From Tilletiaria anomala UBC 951 (Eukaryota; Basidiomycota; Exobasidiomycetes; Georgefischeriales; Tilletiariaceae): a stretch of 64,000 bases of DNA. The stretch is taken from contig NW_013546956.1 in NCBI RefSeq assembly GCF_000711695.1, positions 37,546 to 101,545 on the forward strand, in the 5' to 3' direction. Below the pieces are notes generated by a model, which was not told where the DNA came from, searched no databases, and was given only the letters and a program-made list of their open reading frames with translations. A program made the position numbers and the translations under genes. How positions within the stretch are numbered: the first letter of the stretch is position 1; each line of letters starts with the position of its first letter. This document shows, one piece after another, positions 1-10,642 of the stretch.

Positions 1-206
1 TTGAGTGCACGGTGTAAATCAGAAGCCAAGTGTGGGTTTGAACCCTCACGGGCCCCCAGCCCAACTGCTGGCCTAAGATCAAGTTATACATACCACTGTG
101 GTTTGGCAGGTAAATGACGGGGCGGCGTGCGAGAAATCCGTTACACTTTGCAACATTCAACAGTAGCGTGGACCACTGCCTTGGCGCTTGATCAGTCCGC
201 TGCCTT
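1..206. other. Left window edge, no gene recognised
   Basis: I see no coding sequence or RNA gene that I can defend here. Bases 33-50 form a short hairpin around a TTTGAAC loop that superficially resembles a tRNA T-arm. The loop lacks the near-universal C and the stem pairs poorly, so it is not called as a tRNA. The 5' side is cut by the window edge. Confidence 0.4.
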
Positions 207-880
207 TCATACCTGACACCCGAAAAGGTGTAGACGAGCAAGGCCCAAGTTGCGGTAGTCGACGGTCATCTTGGTAAGGGTAAAGTAGGCATTGCTGTTG
301 GTCGCAAAGAAGAGATATCCCGAGCCGTCGTCATCGCCTTGATGTCGGTCGTGGCTGTCAAAGTTGAATGTTAACGCACAGTTCATGTCACGCAATTCTT
401 TGCCGAGCGGACGCCAGGAGGCCTAGAAGGTGTACGGACCGGCGATTGACTTGGCCGTAGCAGGACCGACGTTTGCGAGTGCGTATCCATCTGAGAGACA
501 AAGCTTATCGACTTTAACGCAAAGACACGACTAATATTGAAGGGAAGCAGGGGCATCAGGCCACTGGCTCTACACCCATTGCCCTCGCTGTGAAACCAGA
601 GCAGGTACTCTCTCATCTTGGATTGTGAATGATCTTCGGATGCTCCCTGACGCTGGCGGAGGAGATGAGGGTGTTCATCTTGGGAGTGTGGACGATGCCG
701 AGGTCCGTCCGATTGATCAAGTCGACAGAGTGGTACATGTGGAAGCCATTTGCAAAAGAGTCTGTGTTGCCCGTCGTGTCCTTTCCGACCCATTAGTGCC
801 TGCCGTTCTTTTTGTAGAGACCGCCGCCGCGCGCCTGGATGCGAGCGCCATACTCAGAACCTTTGCAATTGTCGCTGCGG
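207..880 (-). pseudogene. GH43-like glycoside hydrolase pseudogene (possibly exo-1,3-beta-galactanase type), truncated
   Basis: Reading the minus strand across frames recovers a continuous glycoside hydrolase family 43 signature. From about 875 downward there is a RIQARGGGLYKKNG strand followed by WVGKDTTGN, then GFHMYHSVDLI, then EHPKIIHNP and KMREYLLWFHSEGN, then ANVGPATAKSIAGPYTF, and finally GDDDGSGYLFFATNSN with KMTVDYRNL. The order and spacing resemble the GH43 galactan 1,3-beta-galactosidase group (subfamily 24 is my best guess), which are secreted fungal enzymes acting on arabinogalactan. The copy is broken. There is a TAA at 793-795 in place of an aromatic residue, a frameshift near 615-628 and a TAG at 423-425. 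The C-terminal half of the domain and the signal peptide are missing. GH43 membership is fairly sure; the subfamily is an inference. Confidence 0.8.
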
Positions 881-2613
881 ATACTTCACGGACGGTCAAG
901 GGAGCCTTCTTGATGATCGTCACATCTTATACCAAACAACTGTTGAACATTTTGGCCTTTAGGCATGTGGACCTATATGCTTTGAGGTATCGGACGTTGC
1001 TGATCCCGTCTGCGGCCGCTATTGCTGCGTCTCCTGTTCTGCATTGTACCATGGTCGCGCTAAAAGCTACCCTGGAATCTGGTTCGCCTGGCTCGTAGGC
1101 GCTGGACGTCTTAGCTTCTCAATTGGCATGTAAGTGCGATAATGATGGGCGTTTCTTTGCTCCAAGGTGCACGCTTGGACTTCATGAACAAGGCATGAGC
1201 GTCTCGTCTGCTCCACCACCACTGCACCACTGACCACAGATTGCCCGCTTGTCGGCTGCCAAGCAACACGTCGCCGGGCAGGTGTTGAGCAGCGAGATCA
1301 GCAGGTGCGATTTCGAATCGGAGATTATCCTGGATCGAGTCACACAGGCCTACAGCATCGCCAGCTAATAGTTTCTTATCGCTTCACTATCGTCCCTTAC
1401 ATTGGCTTGCATCAGCAGCACACAGGGCAGATAACGCACGTGAGATGCACGCGGCTCGATGCCTTTGATCGGTCGTCGGAGGATGGATGTGCATCCGCAC
1501 ATACCCATTTCATGCGTGTGTTATTTGGTCTTTTCCCTTGCTTATGTATTGTAGAGCCAGTGGAACTAAACCATGTGAATATGACCAGCAACATCGGAGG
1601 TACACACAAGTCTGGATCTATCTGTACACAAGGGCCTCATGGGTTGTGTGCAACGCAGTTGCACGATAAGTCGCTGTCTGCTGCTGTCCAAAATGTCCAT
1701 ACACAACACATCCCGAGGTGTGATGACGTGATAGGATGGTAGAATGTAGATATTCGAATGAGAAGTTCCTTTCTCTCTGCACCTGCAACAACTTAACAAT
1801 ATCCATTCTGTAGGAGCGTATGTGCATCGATATATGTAGATGAACAGAGCTGTAGAGTGCTGATGAGTGTAGCCATAAAGCATGCGAACGATGAGCAGAC
1901 GGCCGGACTCTCCGATATGCAGTATCACGCTAGCGGCTACATTCTACAATTGATGTATCGGCTTCTCGAGCAACGCCGAGCTCCCCGGGCGAGCGCAAGG
2001 AGCCTGATCCGCCCTGGCCCTACAGAATTTGTCCTCACCCGACCCCTCCACTAGATACTCTTCTCGCCCAGAATCCTGATGACATCTGCCACATGCTATC
2101 GGTCATGGGAATACAATGTCAGCTCGTGTGGCCATAACAGTGAAGCCAGTCGCGGAAATGCATATGTAGGAGCAGGGAAGGATGCTACCTCCAATTTTCC
2201 AGCTCGATGGAAAGTCGAAGGTGCGGGGCCCCGGCTTTGCGCGCACACGCGCGCAGCGGGAATGCCCTCAGAAGAGCACCAGAGCCTTGTTCAAAACGCC
2301 GAGATTCCCAAAGTTGCTTACCACTGAACACTCTTTTTCCTCCGTCTGGTTTGGACACTAAAAATACAAACGAGTACTGTCGGCTGGTGCCCTGCTTCTG
2401 GTCGAGCGTCGCATTGCGCCTTCTTTTCCTGCAAAATATTCAGGAATTCCTGCTCGAGGTATCTCCGACTTGGTCAACCTGCCGTCGTATATCTTTTGCA
2501 GTCTTTCCCAGGAGTCATTTCATCGTCCCTTCCGGCACCAAGGTGGAAAGTATGGGAGTCGTTCAAGATTGCTCGCGATGAAACAGATATGATACACGGT
2601 CCAAAATCCCCCT
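881..2613. other. Non-coding interval, about 1.7 kb
   Basis: Open frames here are short, overlap on both strands and show no recognisable motif. I see no tRNA. The part next to 880 may be further decayed upstream sequence of the GH43 pseudogene. The part next to 2613 is the 3' flank of CND1. Confidence 0.5.
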
Positions 2614-5600
2614 TCATGCATAATAGTCATCATCATCGTTGTCATCCTCCTCTTCCTCATCTTCCGAGTCAGCGACTGCTCGCCTGCGTCCGCGAGTCGG
2701 TCGCTTCGCTGGCGCCTTATTAGTCTTGCTGCTGGTGCTGGTGTTAGTGCTGCTGACGCCCTTTGACGCGGCCTTTGCCTTGCTATTGCTACTCTCCTTG
2801 AAGCTCCCCGCCGCCGCAGCGGCCGGCTTGGAGCCGGCAGACGACGAGGTAGCGGCAGCGGCTTTGCGACCAGCCTTGCTGACCTGTGCCTTAGCCGCGC
2901 CGCCGAGCGCCTCCTCCTCCTCGCCCTTGTCCCTGTAGCGTCCGAGCAACGCCTCGAATTCGCCCAGCTCCGCCTCGCTGTCCTTCTTGGCTGCCGCGGC
3001 GCCTGGCGCACGGTTTGAGCGCGCTTTGGCGAGGATGTCGGCGAAGCGCTTGTACACCTCTTGGTTGTGCAGCTTGTCTTGGTCTAGGGATACGGCCAGG
3101 CCGGTGCATAAATTTCAGAATATGATGTTTTCCTTGTGAAAGGTTCGCAACACTCACAGAAGGGAAGACCTTCCACCAGCTTTTTGATGGAGCGGTCCGA
3201 TTTGTACGGCAACAGTGACAAACAGAACGCGATGTCGCGCCATTGCCGCTCCTCGGATGCCAGTCGGAATCTACAAGGCGTCGTTGCATCAGCTAAGTCG
3301 AATGTTAAGACATTGCATAAGTCACAAGCACCCACCTCTGGCATAGCTTTTCGACAATGCTCTCTGCCTGCTTTTCCTTGTCGATAAAGGTGAAGATGAA
3401 CTTCATCGTCCGGCCAAACGTGTCCTCATCCACAGCGTGCTTGCCGACACTGAGGTGACTGATGATGTCCGGCAGGTTGTTGTATACTGCATTCTCCTTG
3501 GTCGACAGCTCGCTGAAGAACAGCTTTGCTAAGTCGCTCACGCGCGGCTCTTCATCCTCCAAGCACTTGGCCATCTCGCCCAGCTGGCCTTTGACCTTAA
3601 TCATGCCATTCAGGATGAGATGCGTGAGCACCATCAGCGTGTGCTTCTTGACGCCCAGGTCACCATCGTTCAGGCCGGCATACAGCCGCTCAGAGTGCTC
3701 ATTCATGAGACCGACAAAGCTGATGAAAATGTCGCCGAGGGCAATGACAACGTTCGATCGGATCACACCATCTTGCGACGTGGAGAGGATTTGCAGCAAG
3801 AGCCCCAGGTTCGACTCGCAGAATGTCGACGAGACGCACATGAACTTGCACAGCGTCAGTACCGCAGCCTTGCGGAGGTGTTCGTTCTGAAGACAAGCGT
3901 TTCGAATTAGTATGTTGCAGGAATCGACGAAGCGATTCGGGTCGCACTCACAGAATACGACTTTGGATTGGAGCAGATGTGCGTGACCATAGGCCCAAAC
4001 ATCGCCAGCAGCGATCGCTCTCCGTATAAGAGCTCCTTTTCCCTGACGCTGGCAACGGCATCACCAATTTCGTCCTCTGCGTTGCCGGCGACTTGGTCAA
4101 GCTCATCGGTCGCTGCAGCAGCAGCAGCAGCGGACGCGCCATCGGCACCCTTGCGACTCTTCTTCTTTGCCACCTTCTCTTTGTCCGCCTCCCCCCTTCT
4201 GCGCTTGTACTCGCGTTCGACAAGCTCAATGTAGACAATCTGCTTGAGCGCCACATGTCCGACGACAAAGAGCAGCTGGGCCATGGCAAAGGAAGGGGCG
4301 GTGGTGGGCGCGCCTACGCTCGTACCCGAGCTGATATCATGATCTTGCGTCTCTTCGGATTCGGAGTCGACCTGGCTGCTGCTACTGCCATCCCTGCTGC
4401 TGCTCTTGGCTGGGGCGGTACCAAAGACGTGCAGTGTCATGCTACGGACAATCTCGGCACACAGCGCGTCTGGCTGCTCGCCGAGCAGATAGATCGCTTG
4501 CAATGCATGCTCTGCAAGCGAGAACCATTCACTATTGGCGAATCTGGGCGTCTGCAGCTGCACGGCAGCGCGGAGCTTGCTGAACATGAGGTGGTTCATC
4601 GGGTAGCGAACCCGCTCATCAGACATGGCGCCTTTGACCTTCTTGACCGTGCCACCGACGCGGCCCAGCGCTATTGTGGTGTACTTGGCGAGAATGATAT
4701 CTCTAGCGCCAAGGGGACCCAGGCCGATCCGGAGAAGAGAATCAATGCGCTCTGCAACGATCTCCTTGCGTGCAGAGGCGAGCATGCTCAGGACCATGAT
4801 TGCACCGCGACGCTGAGCCTTGGGGATTGGGCGCTGCACCTCGTACACCGCCCAGAGCTTCTTGATCACATCCTCATGAACCAGGTCTTCCGTCTCCATC
4901 GTGTGCAGCAACTGCTCCAGCGACGTGAGCTCGGCAAGTGTGGCGCCAAACGTCATTTCGATCATGTTCTTCGTGACGCGCGCGACGTTGGCCTTGGGCG
5001 ACAGGTCAGGCAAAGGGTCAAAGTAGATCGAGCGGTAGACTTCGATCAGCTTCGACCTAATACCTTTGAGCGAGGTTCCATCCTCCATGACGAGGGTGTT
5101 GTCCTTGACCCAGATCAGATGGATCATCTTGCGCATGCCAGCCTCGGCGCCCTCGATCTTGTAATCGAAAGCGACGCGGAAGAAATCCATTGCTTCGAGG
5201 ACTTCGGCTTTGCTTGTGGACGCAAGGAGCTGCGAGAGCATCGGCAGCGCTGCCGAAAGCTGGTCGATAAAAGCGAGCGCATCGGTGTAGTAGCGCGATG
5301 TAAGGCGCAGCTTCATCAGCTTGTCTGCTTCTTCCGGCGAGAGCTCCGCTTGCGAAGCAGCCAGTGCTTCCATGTCGACAACACTCTTGCGTGGACGGCG
5401 CTTGGGTGTGTTATCTCCGGCTTCGGCCTCCCCATCCTCTTCGTCCTGATGCCCCTTTTCTTCAATCGGCAGTTCGATGCTCAGCTTCTTCTCGGCCGCC
5501 TCGAGCTCTACGTGGACCTGCTCATTGCGTTTGGACCACTCAGACTTGCTCAGCTCTCCGCCGTGCATGAGCCCGTACGGATGGGTGAGGATCAGCTTGG

Positions 5601-7163
5601 TGAGCAGGCCGATTGCATTCTTGCGCACAGTGGACGACTTGTCCTCCAACGCGCGTACGGTGACCTCGAGCAGCTCGGCGCGCTGACGGGGGAACTTGGT
5701 AGGCAATTCGAGCAGCTTGGAGCAGACGGTGATCGTCTTGCTGCGGACATAACTGTTGAGGTCCAGGAAACGCTCAAGTAACAGGTCCCAGAAGCTTTCG
5801 ACCTGCTTCTTTCGAGCCTCGACGCTGTCTAGCGCAGCGCCCTCGCCAATGCTGCCACCACCATTCGCGGACGAGTCTATGCCTTGCCCGGCGTCACCTC
5901 CTTGGCCCATTGCAGCATCATCAGAAGTGACCAGATCTTTGATCAGCAGCCCGAGGGTTTCCAGCATAGCGTTTCTCAAGGGATACGACTGGAGACATGA
6001 TAACTTAGCACAAGAAGACTGTAGAAACTTCGAGGGTGCGTGCGACTCACCTCGCTGTCCAGATGCCGTTGAAGCATGGCAATCGATTTGCGCATCGTAC
6101 CTGGATTGTGCTCACCGAACCGAACAAGAAAGCGGCCAAAGCTTCGGGGGCTTTTGGAGTCCTGAGCACTGAAGCTCTTTCCGCTGATCTCCCGCAACAC
6201 TTCTTCTCCCAATCGGACGTGGTCGTATTCGACGCGCAAAATGTAAAGCAGCTCTGCGAGGTAGTCTGGGAGATGCTCGCTGTACTGTAGAGATTGAATG
6301 ATCAAGGCCAAGGCCGAAGGCGCCTGCGAGTGGAACTTGATCGTTTGGCAGATGAGCTTGGTGATGCCGGCCTTGACTGGATTGCCTTTACCGATTTGCG
6401 AGTGAGAGGGTGTGCCAGGATGCATTGGTAATGACTTGAGGTAGGTCTCGTGTTCGAGCAAGAGAAATGCAGGGCGCATGAAGCAGCCAGAGATGAATGC
6501 ATCGCGGTCCATCGTAGCGGTCCAGATTCGAGCAGACTGCAACGTGCGCACAGCCTTGCTGAGGAGCCCGAGCAGCTGCGGCAGCGTGTCTGCCCAGACC
6601 CATCCGTCCTTGAGCGCAGGGGCTCCCTTTTTCTTGGAGCCCTTGGTTGTCACGCCAACGACGCCGGCGGTGCCACTGCCGCTTCTTGGGCGGTGCTCTC
6701 GCTCTGCAACGATGAAGAGCCACTGCATGAGGAACCCCCATTTCTCTAGTGCCTCGCGGTGCAACGGGTACTCGGACGCGCTGCCTTCATCGGCGGAGGC
6801 GTCTTCAAGAGCCTTGTTAAAGCCGGTGGAGATGGCATCTAGCAACTTGGCTTGAAGGGATGAGTTATCGTTGAGATGGTGAAAGTGCAAGAGGAAGGAG
6901 CGCAGAGTGTCGAACAAATCTACGTCGCCCACTGGACTGATGATTGGGTCCGAGCCCAGGGAAGAAGCGGAGGCGATAATGTCTATAGCAGTGTTGAACG
7001 TCGATGCAAGCTCTGTTGCATCCAAGTCGGGGACTTGGACCTCGTTTGGGATGTGGTACGACGTGTCATCGCGTGAGGAGGGGAGGTTGAGGAGCTCGTC
7101 GGCGAGGTTGAAGCGTGAGCCCCGCGCGCTGCCTTCAGGCGCATCCACCTCGTCCAAGCTCAT
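2614..7163 (-). CDS. CND1: Condensin complex subunit 1 (CAP-D2/Cnd1/Ycs4)
   Basis: This is the large HEAT-repeat subunit of condensin, which compacts mitotic chromosomes together with the SMC2/SMC4 ATPases and the kleisin. Five exons: 6051-7163, 3952-5988, 3336-3886, 3158-3270 and 2614-3083, giving 1,427 residues, which is normal for the family. The most telling region spans exons 3-4. It has the conserved Cnd1 HEAT block (GDLGVKKHTLMVLTHLI, then the acidic EDEEPRVSDLAKLFF, then the FDKEK-like IDKEKQAESIVEKL), which runs into RQWRDIAFCLSLLPYKSDRSI. The tail (about the last 140 residues) is low-complexity, Lys/Ala/Ser-rich and ends in a strongly acidic Glu/Asp run, as expected for a nuclear, phospho-regulated terminus. 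All donors are GTGAGT or GTGGGT and the joins restore the frame. The start is the first ATG of the long first exon. It is divergent from SEC62 with about 360 bp between the two starts. Confidence 0.95.
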
Positions 7164-7523
7164 CTTGGGCGTCTTGCCGTTTTATGCGACTAACAAGATG
7201 GAAGATGAGGTTCTTCTTCGAGAAATGAAGATGGTAGGGAGCGAGCAGAGCATGTGATGAAGAGCCTTGAAAACACGTCTCGCTTGTGAGAGTGTTGTTC
7301 ATGGCAAGTATGCTGACTTATGCGCGACGCGTAAGTCACGTGATGTGGCTCCACGCTGGCGGGCGCTGAAGGCCCACTTTGTATAGTGTGGGTTGCTCAC
7401 CTTCACAACGTGCTTCTTATCATTGACCTTGGGTTCGTTCTTCTAAAGCCTTCGTGCGCTGCGCTATAGGACAGAGTAACAGAGGACACTGGTTTGGGCG
7501 TTGCATCGACACAGGCTTGTAAT
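7164..7523. promoter_or_regulatory. Shared divergent promoter region of CND1 and SEC62
   Basis: This 360-bp stretch lies between the two divergent start codons and must hold both promoters and 5' leaders. I see no certain TATA box or other named element. A palindromic CACGTG-like core occurs as TCACGTGA near 7337. Confidence 0.4.
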
Positions 7524-8714
7524 ATGGTATGTGGTTGTACGAGTGACGTTGTCTACGGAGCGGCGCTGACCCCTTCCAACGAATGCGTCGCTGCAGGAGC
7601 AACAATCTTCGGCTTCGAAAGAGACTCGGGTGGTGGTGGACTTTCTGAGGTGCGTGTGAAGCGCTACACGAAAGAATCTTGCTGCTTGCACATGCTGATA
7701 GCTGCTCTACTGACAGAGGGTCGAAATCCAGCATCAAACCGCATGTCGGCGTCCTGAACGGCAAGCGTGTGGAGTACTTCAAAGGCTCCAAGGCGACAGC
7801 GGCATTGCTCTCGCCAGCCTACGCCAAACTCAAAGGCGCACCGCCAGTCGCAAATGAAGAGGAAGCCAACAAGCTGTTGCACGGAATCATCCCATATGCA
7901 TTCTTTCTGCGCGCAGACAAGGGGCCGAAGACAAAGGAAGGAGGGAGAGTACTGCAGATCAACACGATGCAAATGTTCCAACCCGAGCTGGTGCGTCCGC
8001 CGGGCGTGCTTTGAACCTAGTTGAGTATACTGACACAGTTCTTCCATCTTCAGTACTATGTGTGGCTCTATGAGGGCTCGCAGCTCGGGGTCAAGCTCGC
8101 AGGCCTGGGCATGGTCGCCGTCATGCTCGCCGGCGTCATGTTTCCGCTATGGCCGCCCATCATGCGCCAAGGTGTTTGGTATCTCTCGATTGGCGCCTTG
8201 GGCCTGATCGGTCTGTTCATCGCTATCGCCATTTTCCGACTCATCTTTTACGTCATTACGATCGTCGTCGCTAGACCGGGTATCTGGTGCGCATCCTCTC
8301 CCCGACACTGAACTAGCGCGGACCGCTGACAGCTGCTCTTTTGCTTTCAGGATCTTCCCCAACCTCTTCGAAGATGTCGGATTCGTTGACAGCTTCAAAC
8401 CACTGTGGGCATGGGACATCCCGCCTCCACCAAAGAAGAAAAAGACACTTTCTATCGCTGTGGACGCTTCGCATGGCACTACACAGGCCAAGAGGCAAGC
8501 AGTCGCAAACCTTCCCGGCATCGGGCCTGTGGCTAGCCCGCAGATGAATGCTACCCCCCAAGCAGTCGCAGCGACTCCGACCACTGCAAATGCGCCATCT
8601 GTCACTCCGAGCAATTCGGATGCCAACGGCGGCTTCGGCGCGCAGCAGCAGCAGCCGCCGCTAAGTGCGTCGGCGAACCAGCAACAGTACGACAAGCTGG
8701 ACGAATTGGATTAG
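7524..8714 (+). CDS. SEC62: Sec62, ER post-translational translocation subunit
   Basis: Sec62 is a membrane subunit of the Sec62/63 complex that helps post-translational insertion of proteins through the Sec61 channel of the ER. Five exons: 7524-7526, 7597-7649, 7717-7990, 8054-8286 and 8351-8714, giving 308 residues. The first coding exon is the ATG alone, followed directly by GTATGT. Family features in order: an N-terminal cytosolic segment with VVVDFLRGSKSSIKPHVGVL and NGKRVEYFKG, then YYVWLYEG, then two transmembrane helices (about residues 120-170, GMVAVMLAGVMFPLWP and a second Ile/Leu/Phe-rich helix). The cytosolic tail opens with WIFPNLFEDVGFVDSF, includes PPPPKKKK and ends Gln/Ser/Asn-rich and acidic. 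The stop lies 71 bp from the stop of the convergent gene at 8786. Confidence 0.95.
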
Positions 8715-8785
8715 GTGCGAATTAGGTTACTCCCCTCTTGCATTGCCCTACTGTACAACAGGCTTTACACATGCAAACACAGATA

Positions 8786-10105
8786 CTAGGAGGTATACAT
8801 CCAGTCGAATCCCTCTGCCTCTCGACACATCTCTTGCAAGCTAGCCTTAGCGCTTTTGCTGTAGTTGGTGATGATGGTGGACGTGCTGCGCGCGAGATCG
8901 CCAACCTGGACTGTCGCCTGCCAGAGCTTGAGCTGCGTGTCCCGCCCACTCGCATCGTCGAGTAGACTGCGGTCGTCGTCCGCAAAGGGCGACCATATAG
9001 TGTGGTATCCACGTGCGTCGTGCTGGACAAAGTCAGACGTCGCGGCGGAGGCATTCGCGCTCCTCTTCGCAGTGCTTTGCGCAGCAGAGATCGGATCAGC
9101 ACCAAGGCGGTCGGAATCGTGTGTGTGCGGGTCGAGCAGGTCAAATTCTGGGTGAGTGGGACCTGTGCGAAATGCTTTGGGGATGTGCAAACGCCTGGTC
9201 TCTCTGCGCGCTTTGCTTAGGTTGTGTTCGGCTTGGAGGGCGCGGCGAGTCATGGCGCCTGGGTTCGAGAGCTCCGCGAGGCGTTGTAAGCGTACACACT
9301 CGCGTCGCGCGACTGGCGGTGGGAGGGGCATGTCGAGCAGGCGCCGTTTTCGTGAGCATGGCGGTAGCTGCTTGCTGCTGTCTGGCTGGAGCTGCCGTTT
9401 GAGCGCTTGCAGCGCTTGGCGTACTCCTCCCTTCCAGGACTCCGCCCCCGGTAGGCCGCGTTCGATACCAACATCGAAGCGGCATATCTCTGCGATGCGT
9501 TCGGGGTCCTGCGGAAGGTAGATGCTGTTCTCCTCGTTAGCCGTGCCCGTTACACCGGTCTGATCGTGTGTCATGTCGTCCATTGTTCCTTCTCCCATTC
9601 CATCTTCATGTATGTTGCCTTCTTCATCGCTCTCTGCTTCCCTTGGGGCATACCCCCGCTCATCACTTCGCCCCTGTGGGAGTTGCTCAGCCGAGTCGTC
9701 GTGAGTGAGGTCGATGATGCGTCTGCCGAAAGGACTCCCCGCTGAGACCGTCCTTTCGCGTACCATCTCAGCACTACCGCTCACGCTGGCGCTCGTGTTG
9801 GCAAGCTCGACGATGCTCCCTGTCGCGGACATGTCACTGCTGTCGTCCTCTCTTCCGATGCCTTGCGGGCGGCCAGATGCGTCATGCGTCAAAGAATTAA
9901 AACGCGACTCGGATATGAACGGCAGCCTATCTGTACTGCTCCATGAGTCGTCTTGATGCGCTGTAGCTGTATTAATGGCGTCGCCAGCGGCAGAAGGTGC
10001 AGAGGAGGAGCGGTCGGAAAGCGTAAAGGTGACGGCTGCGGCCACGAGACGCTCGTCGGTCGAGGACGTGCTCGTGCGCGTGAGCTCAACGGCTGCCGCA
10101 GGCAT
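8786..10105 (-). CDS. Unknown 439-residue protein, possible SUMO-interacting nuclear protein
   Basis: A single-exon 439-residue reading frame starting MPAAAVELTRTS. I do not recognise a catalytic or structural family. The N-terminal half is Ser/Thr/Asp-rich and probably disordered. Around residue 130 there is RRIIDLTHDDSAEQ, a textbook SUMO-interaction motif (hydrophobic core IIDLT followed by acidic residues). The middle (about residues 215-330) is basic and helical (RQALQALKRQLQ, CSRKRRLL, RRALQAEHNLSKARRETRRLHIPKAF), with KRRLL-type stretches that could act as nuclear localisation signals. The end (about 400-439) is again predicted helical. It is convergent with SEC62 and divergent from THI6. 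That it is a real gene rests on its length, the absence of competing frames with known domains, and its coherent composition. Confidence 0.7.
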   Translation of the reverse strand: MPAAAVELTRTSTSSTDERLVAAAVTFTLSDRSSSAPSAAGDAINTATAHQDDSWSSTDRLPFISESRFNSLTHDASGRPQGIGREDDSSDMSATGSIVELANTSASVSGSAEMVRERTVSAGSPFGRRIIDLTHDDSAEQLPQGRSDERGYAPREAESDEEGNIHEDGMGEGTMDDMTHDQTGVTGTANEENSIYLPQDPERIAEICRFDVGIERGLPGAESWKGGVRQALQALKRQLQPDSSKQLPPCSRKRRLLDMPLPPPVARRECVRLQRLAELSNPGAMTRRALQAEHNLSKARRETRRLHIPKAFRTGPTHPEFDLLDPHTHDSDRLGADPISAAQSTAKRSANASAATSDFVQHDARGYHTIWSPFADDDRSLLDDASGRDTQLKLWQATVQVGDLARSTSTIITNYSKSAKASLQEMCREAEGFDWMYTS

Positions 10106-10642
10106 ATGGGTGGGCTTCTAGGCTTGGCCCTTTTTACGCTCGTTAATTTTGTTCAGCGGCGAAGTTCGTTGCTAATCTGGCTGGCGATTGAGGTCATGTA
10201 GCTGATGCCACTATTGAGATAATTTGTGCAAAAGCACTCCAAGGATAGGCCGCTCCTCTCGACTTTCTTTCGGGGGTGTGGAGCAGCGAGCGAAATAGAA
10301 AATTGGTCAACTCGCGACAGCCAGCGAAACGGAAATCTACGGGATATGGTCCAAGGCCCGGATATTTGTTCAACTCCTCGAAAGTTTTCGTTCTAGATGC
10401 GCTCCAATTCTCTCTTGAATTCCCAGAGCTGAGGGGAAATTCGTGGATTTCGGAGTTGCCCGCCCCCAGTCATCAGGTCCTGAGTGTCTTCCAACAGACT
10501 TTGATGTCATCATGGGGAACTGCAACTCAACATCTGACGAGTTCAGTCTTTAGCGTTGCGATCTTTCGAATGTCCGCCTCGTTCATTTTCATCACCAGAG
10601 TTCCTGCGAATGTGCTGGAGCAACCCCTGAGAACGCCACCGA
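10106..10642. promoter_or_regulatory. Divergent intergenic region upstream of THI6
   Basis: A 537-bp stretch between the starts of the unknown gene and THI6. It should contain both promoters. I looked for a fungal TPP riboswitch in the THI6 leader. A CAGAGCTGAGGGG segment near 10424 faintly recalls the conserved CTGAGA element, but the partner AACCTGAT/CAGCGTAGGGA halves are absent, so none is called. Confidence 0.4.

Noticed and set aside
1-60. T-arm-like sequence suggesting a tRNA cut by the window edge
   Set aside because: The loop reads TTTGAAC without the expected C, the stem pairs poorly and no matching acceptor or anticodon arm is visible in either orientation.
625-1098. 157-codon plus-strand frame as a gene
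   Set aside because: It lies opposite the GH43 pseudogene, whose family motifs are clear on the other strand; the plus-strand frame has no motif.
4093-5781. 562-codon plus-strand open frame
   Set aside because: It is antisense to the second exon of CND1 and is a by-product of its codon usage.
10400-10642. TPP riboswitch in the THI6 leader
   Set aside because: Only a weak GCTGAGG match; the remaining conserved aptamer segments are absent.
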